Assembly: GCA_947171615.1 (NCBI GenBank)
Contig: CAMVYG010000131.1
Location: 1 to 6,381, forward strand
DNA: 6,381 nt
Direction of reading: 5' to 3'
Origin: an uncultured Clostridia bacterium
GTDB lineage: Bacteria > Bacillota > Clostridia > Oscillospirales > Acutalibacteraceae
Part shown: piece after piece, positions 6,040 to 6,381 of the stretch
Position numbering within the stretch: the first letter of the stretch is position 1
How the letters are laid out: each line of letters starts with the position of its first letter
Made by a program: the position numbers and the translations under genes
The notes under the pieces: generated by a model
The model's database searches: none
Told to the model about the DNA's origin: nothing
Seen by the model: only the letters and a program-made list of their open reading frames with translations

Positions 6040-6381
6040 GTGAGCAATTCTACTGTGATCAGCACGGTTGACAACATCACCCTTGTTACGCTTCAGGGGT
6101 TCCCCGCCAATGCGGATTCCATTGCTAAGATTTTTGATGCGATCTCTCAGTATGATATCAATATCGATATGATCTCCATGGCCCCCACCCACGGAGCCTT
6201 GACCGGCCTGTCCTTTACCATTTCCGACAACGACTTGATCGATATTCTTTCCTTTGTCTCCGCATTGAAAAAAGAAACAAAGGTCAATGTAATCGTCAGC
6301 AGCGTGAACCATAAAATTTCCATTCATGATCCCATTATGAAAAACACGCCCGGCATTGCGGCAAAGGTATTTCATGCGATC
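6040..6381 (+). CDS. Stand-alone ACT-domain protein, aspartokinase regulatory-like (partial)
   Basis: A frame of 114 codons opens with GTG at 6040 and runs off the window. The start is well supported: AAGGAGG at 6025-6031 lies 8 bases upstream and overlaps the dapB stop. The first part (ITLVTLQGFPANADSIAKIF at residues 13-32, then DINIDMISM at 39-47) resembles the first ACT domain of aspartokinases (GVPDKPGIAAKIF...NVDMI). The second part (KISIHDPIMKNTPGIAAKVF at 92-111) resembles their second ACT domain. No kinase domain precedes it, since dapB ends 13 bases earlier. ACT pairs of this kind bind amino acids such as lysine or threonine. It could be a separate regulatory subunit of aspartokinase, like the beta subunit made from an internal start in B. 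subtilis LysC, or a free lysine sensor. The ligand is not known. Confidence 0.85.
   Translation, partial: MSNSTVISTVDNITLVTLQGFPANADSIAKIFDAISQYDINIDMISMAPTHGALTGLSFTISDNDLIDILSFVSALKKETKVNVIVSSVNHKISIHDPIMKNTPGIAAKVFHAI

Noticed and set aside
5977..6375. Minus-strand open frame of 132 codons
   Set aside because: It is antisense to the end of dapB and the ACT gene, which have good starts and conserved motifs.

Overview
The window looks like a chromosomal segment of a low-to-moderate GC Firmicute, most likely of the Clostridia (Ruminococcaceae/Oscillospiraceae-like). This is inferred from the protein variants (a clostridial type of Tgt, QueA and DapB), strong AGGAGG-type ribosome binding sites, an L-box lysine riboswitch and the queA-tgt-yajC gene order. 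The species cannot be named from the sequence alone.

Layout: two divergent transcription units meet in a 413-base intergenic region (2819-3231). Leftward (minus strand) run queA (epoxyqueuosine synthesis), tgt (queuine/preQ1 insertion into tRNA) and yajC (SecDF-YajC accessory protein). YajC also has its own extended -10 promoter, and the unit ends in a terminator-like hairpin near 128-167. Bases 1-127 hold no convincing gene, only a 10-bp inverted repeat and a start-less open fragment faintly like a transposase C-terminus.

Rightward (plus strand) a near-consensus promoter (TTGACA, 17-base spacer, TATGAT) reads into a full lysine riboswitch aptamer and an intrinsic terminator. These are followed by asd, dapA, dapB and the first 114 codons of a stand-alone ACT-domain protein resembling the regulatory half of aspartokinase. 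Asd, DapA and DapB catalyse three consecutive steps from aspartyl phosphate to tetrahydrodipicolinate, the precursor of meso-DAP and lysine. The riboswitch should switch the whole set off when lysine is abundant.

The window is mostly ordinary housekeeping sequence; I see no wholly new system. The points most worth a second look are: (1) Tgt has Leu at the position of its conserved zinc-ligand His; (2) Asd belongs to the archaeal/fungal-type branch yet sits in a bacterial DAP operon; (3) the ACT protein has no kinase domain; (4) DapA lacks several residues of the lysine feedback site, so the riboswitch may carry the lysine control; (5) a 12-bp long-range complementarity in the leader links the P5 arm of the aptamer to the foot of the terminator.
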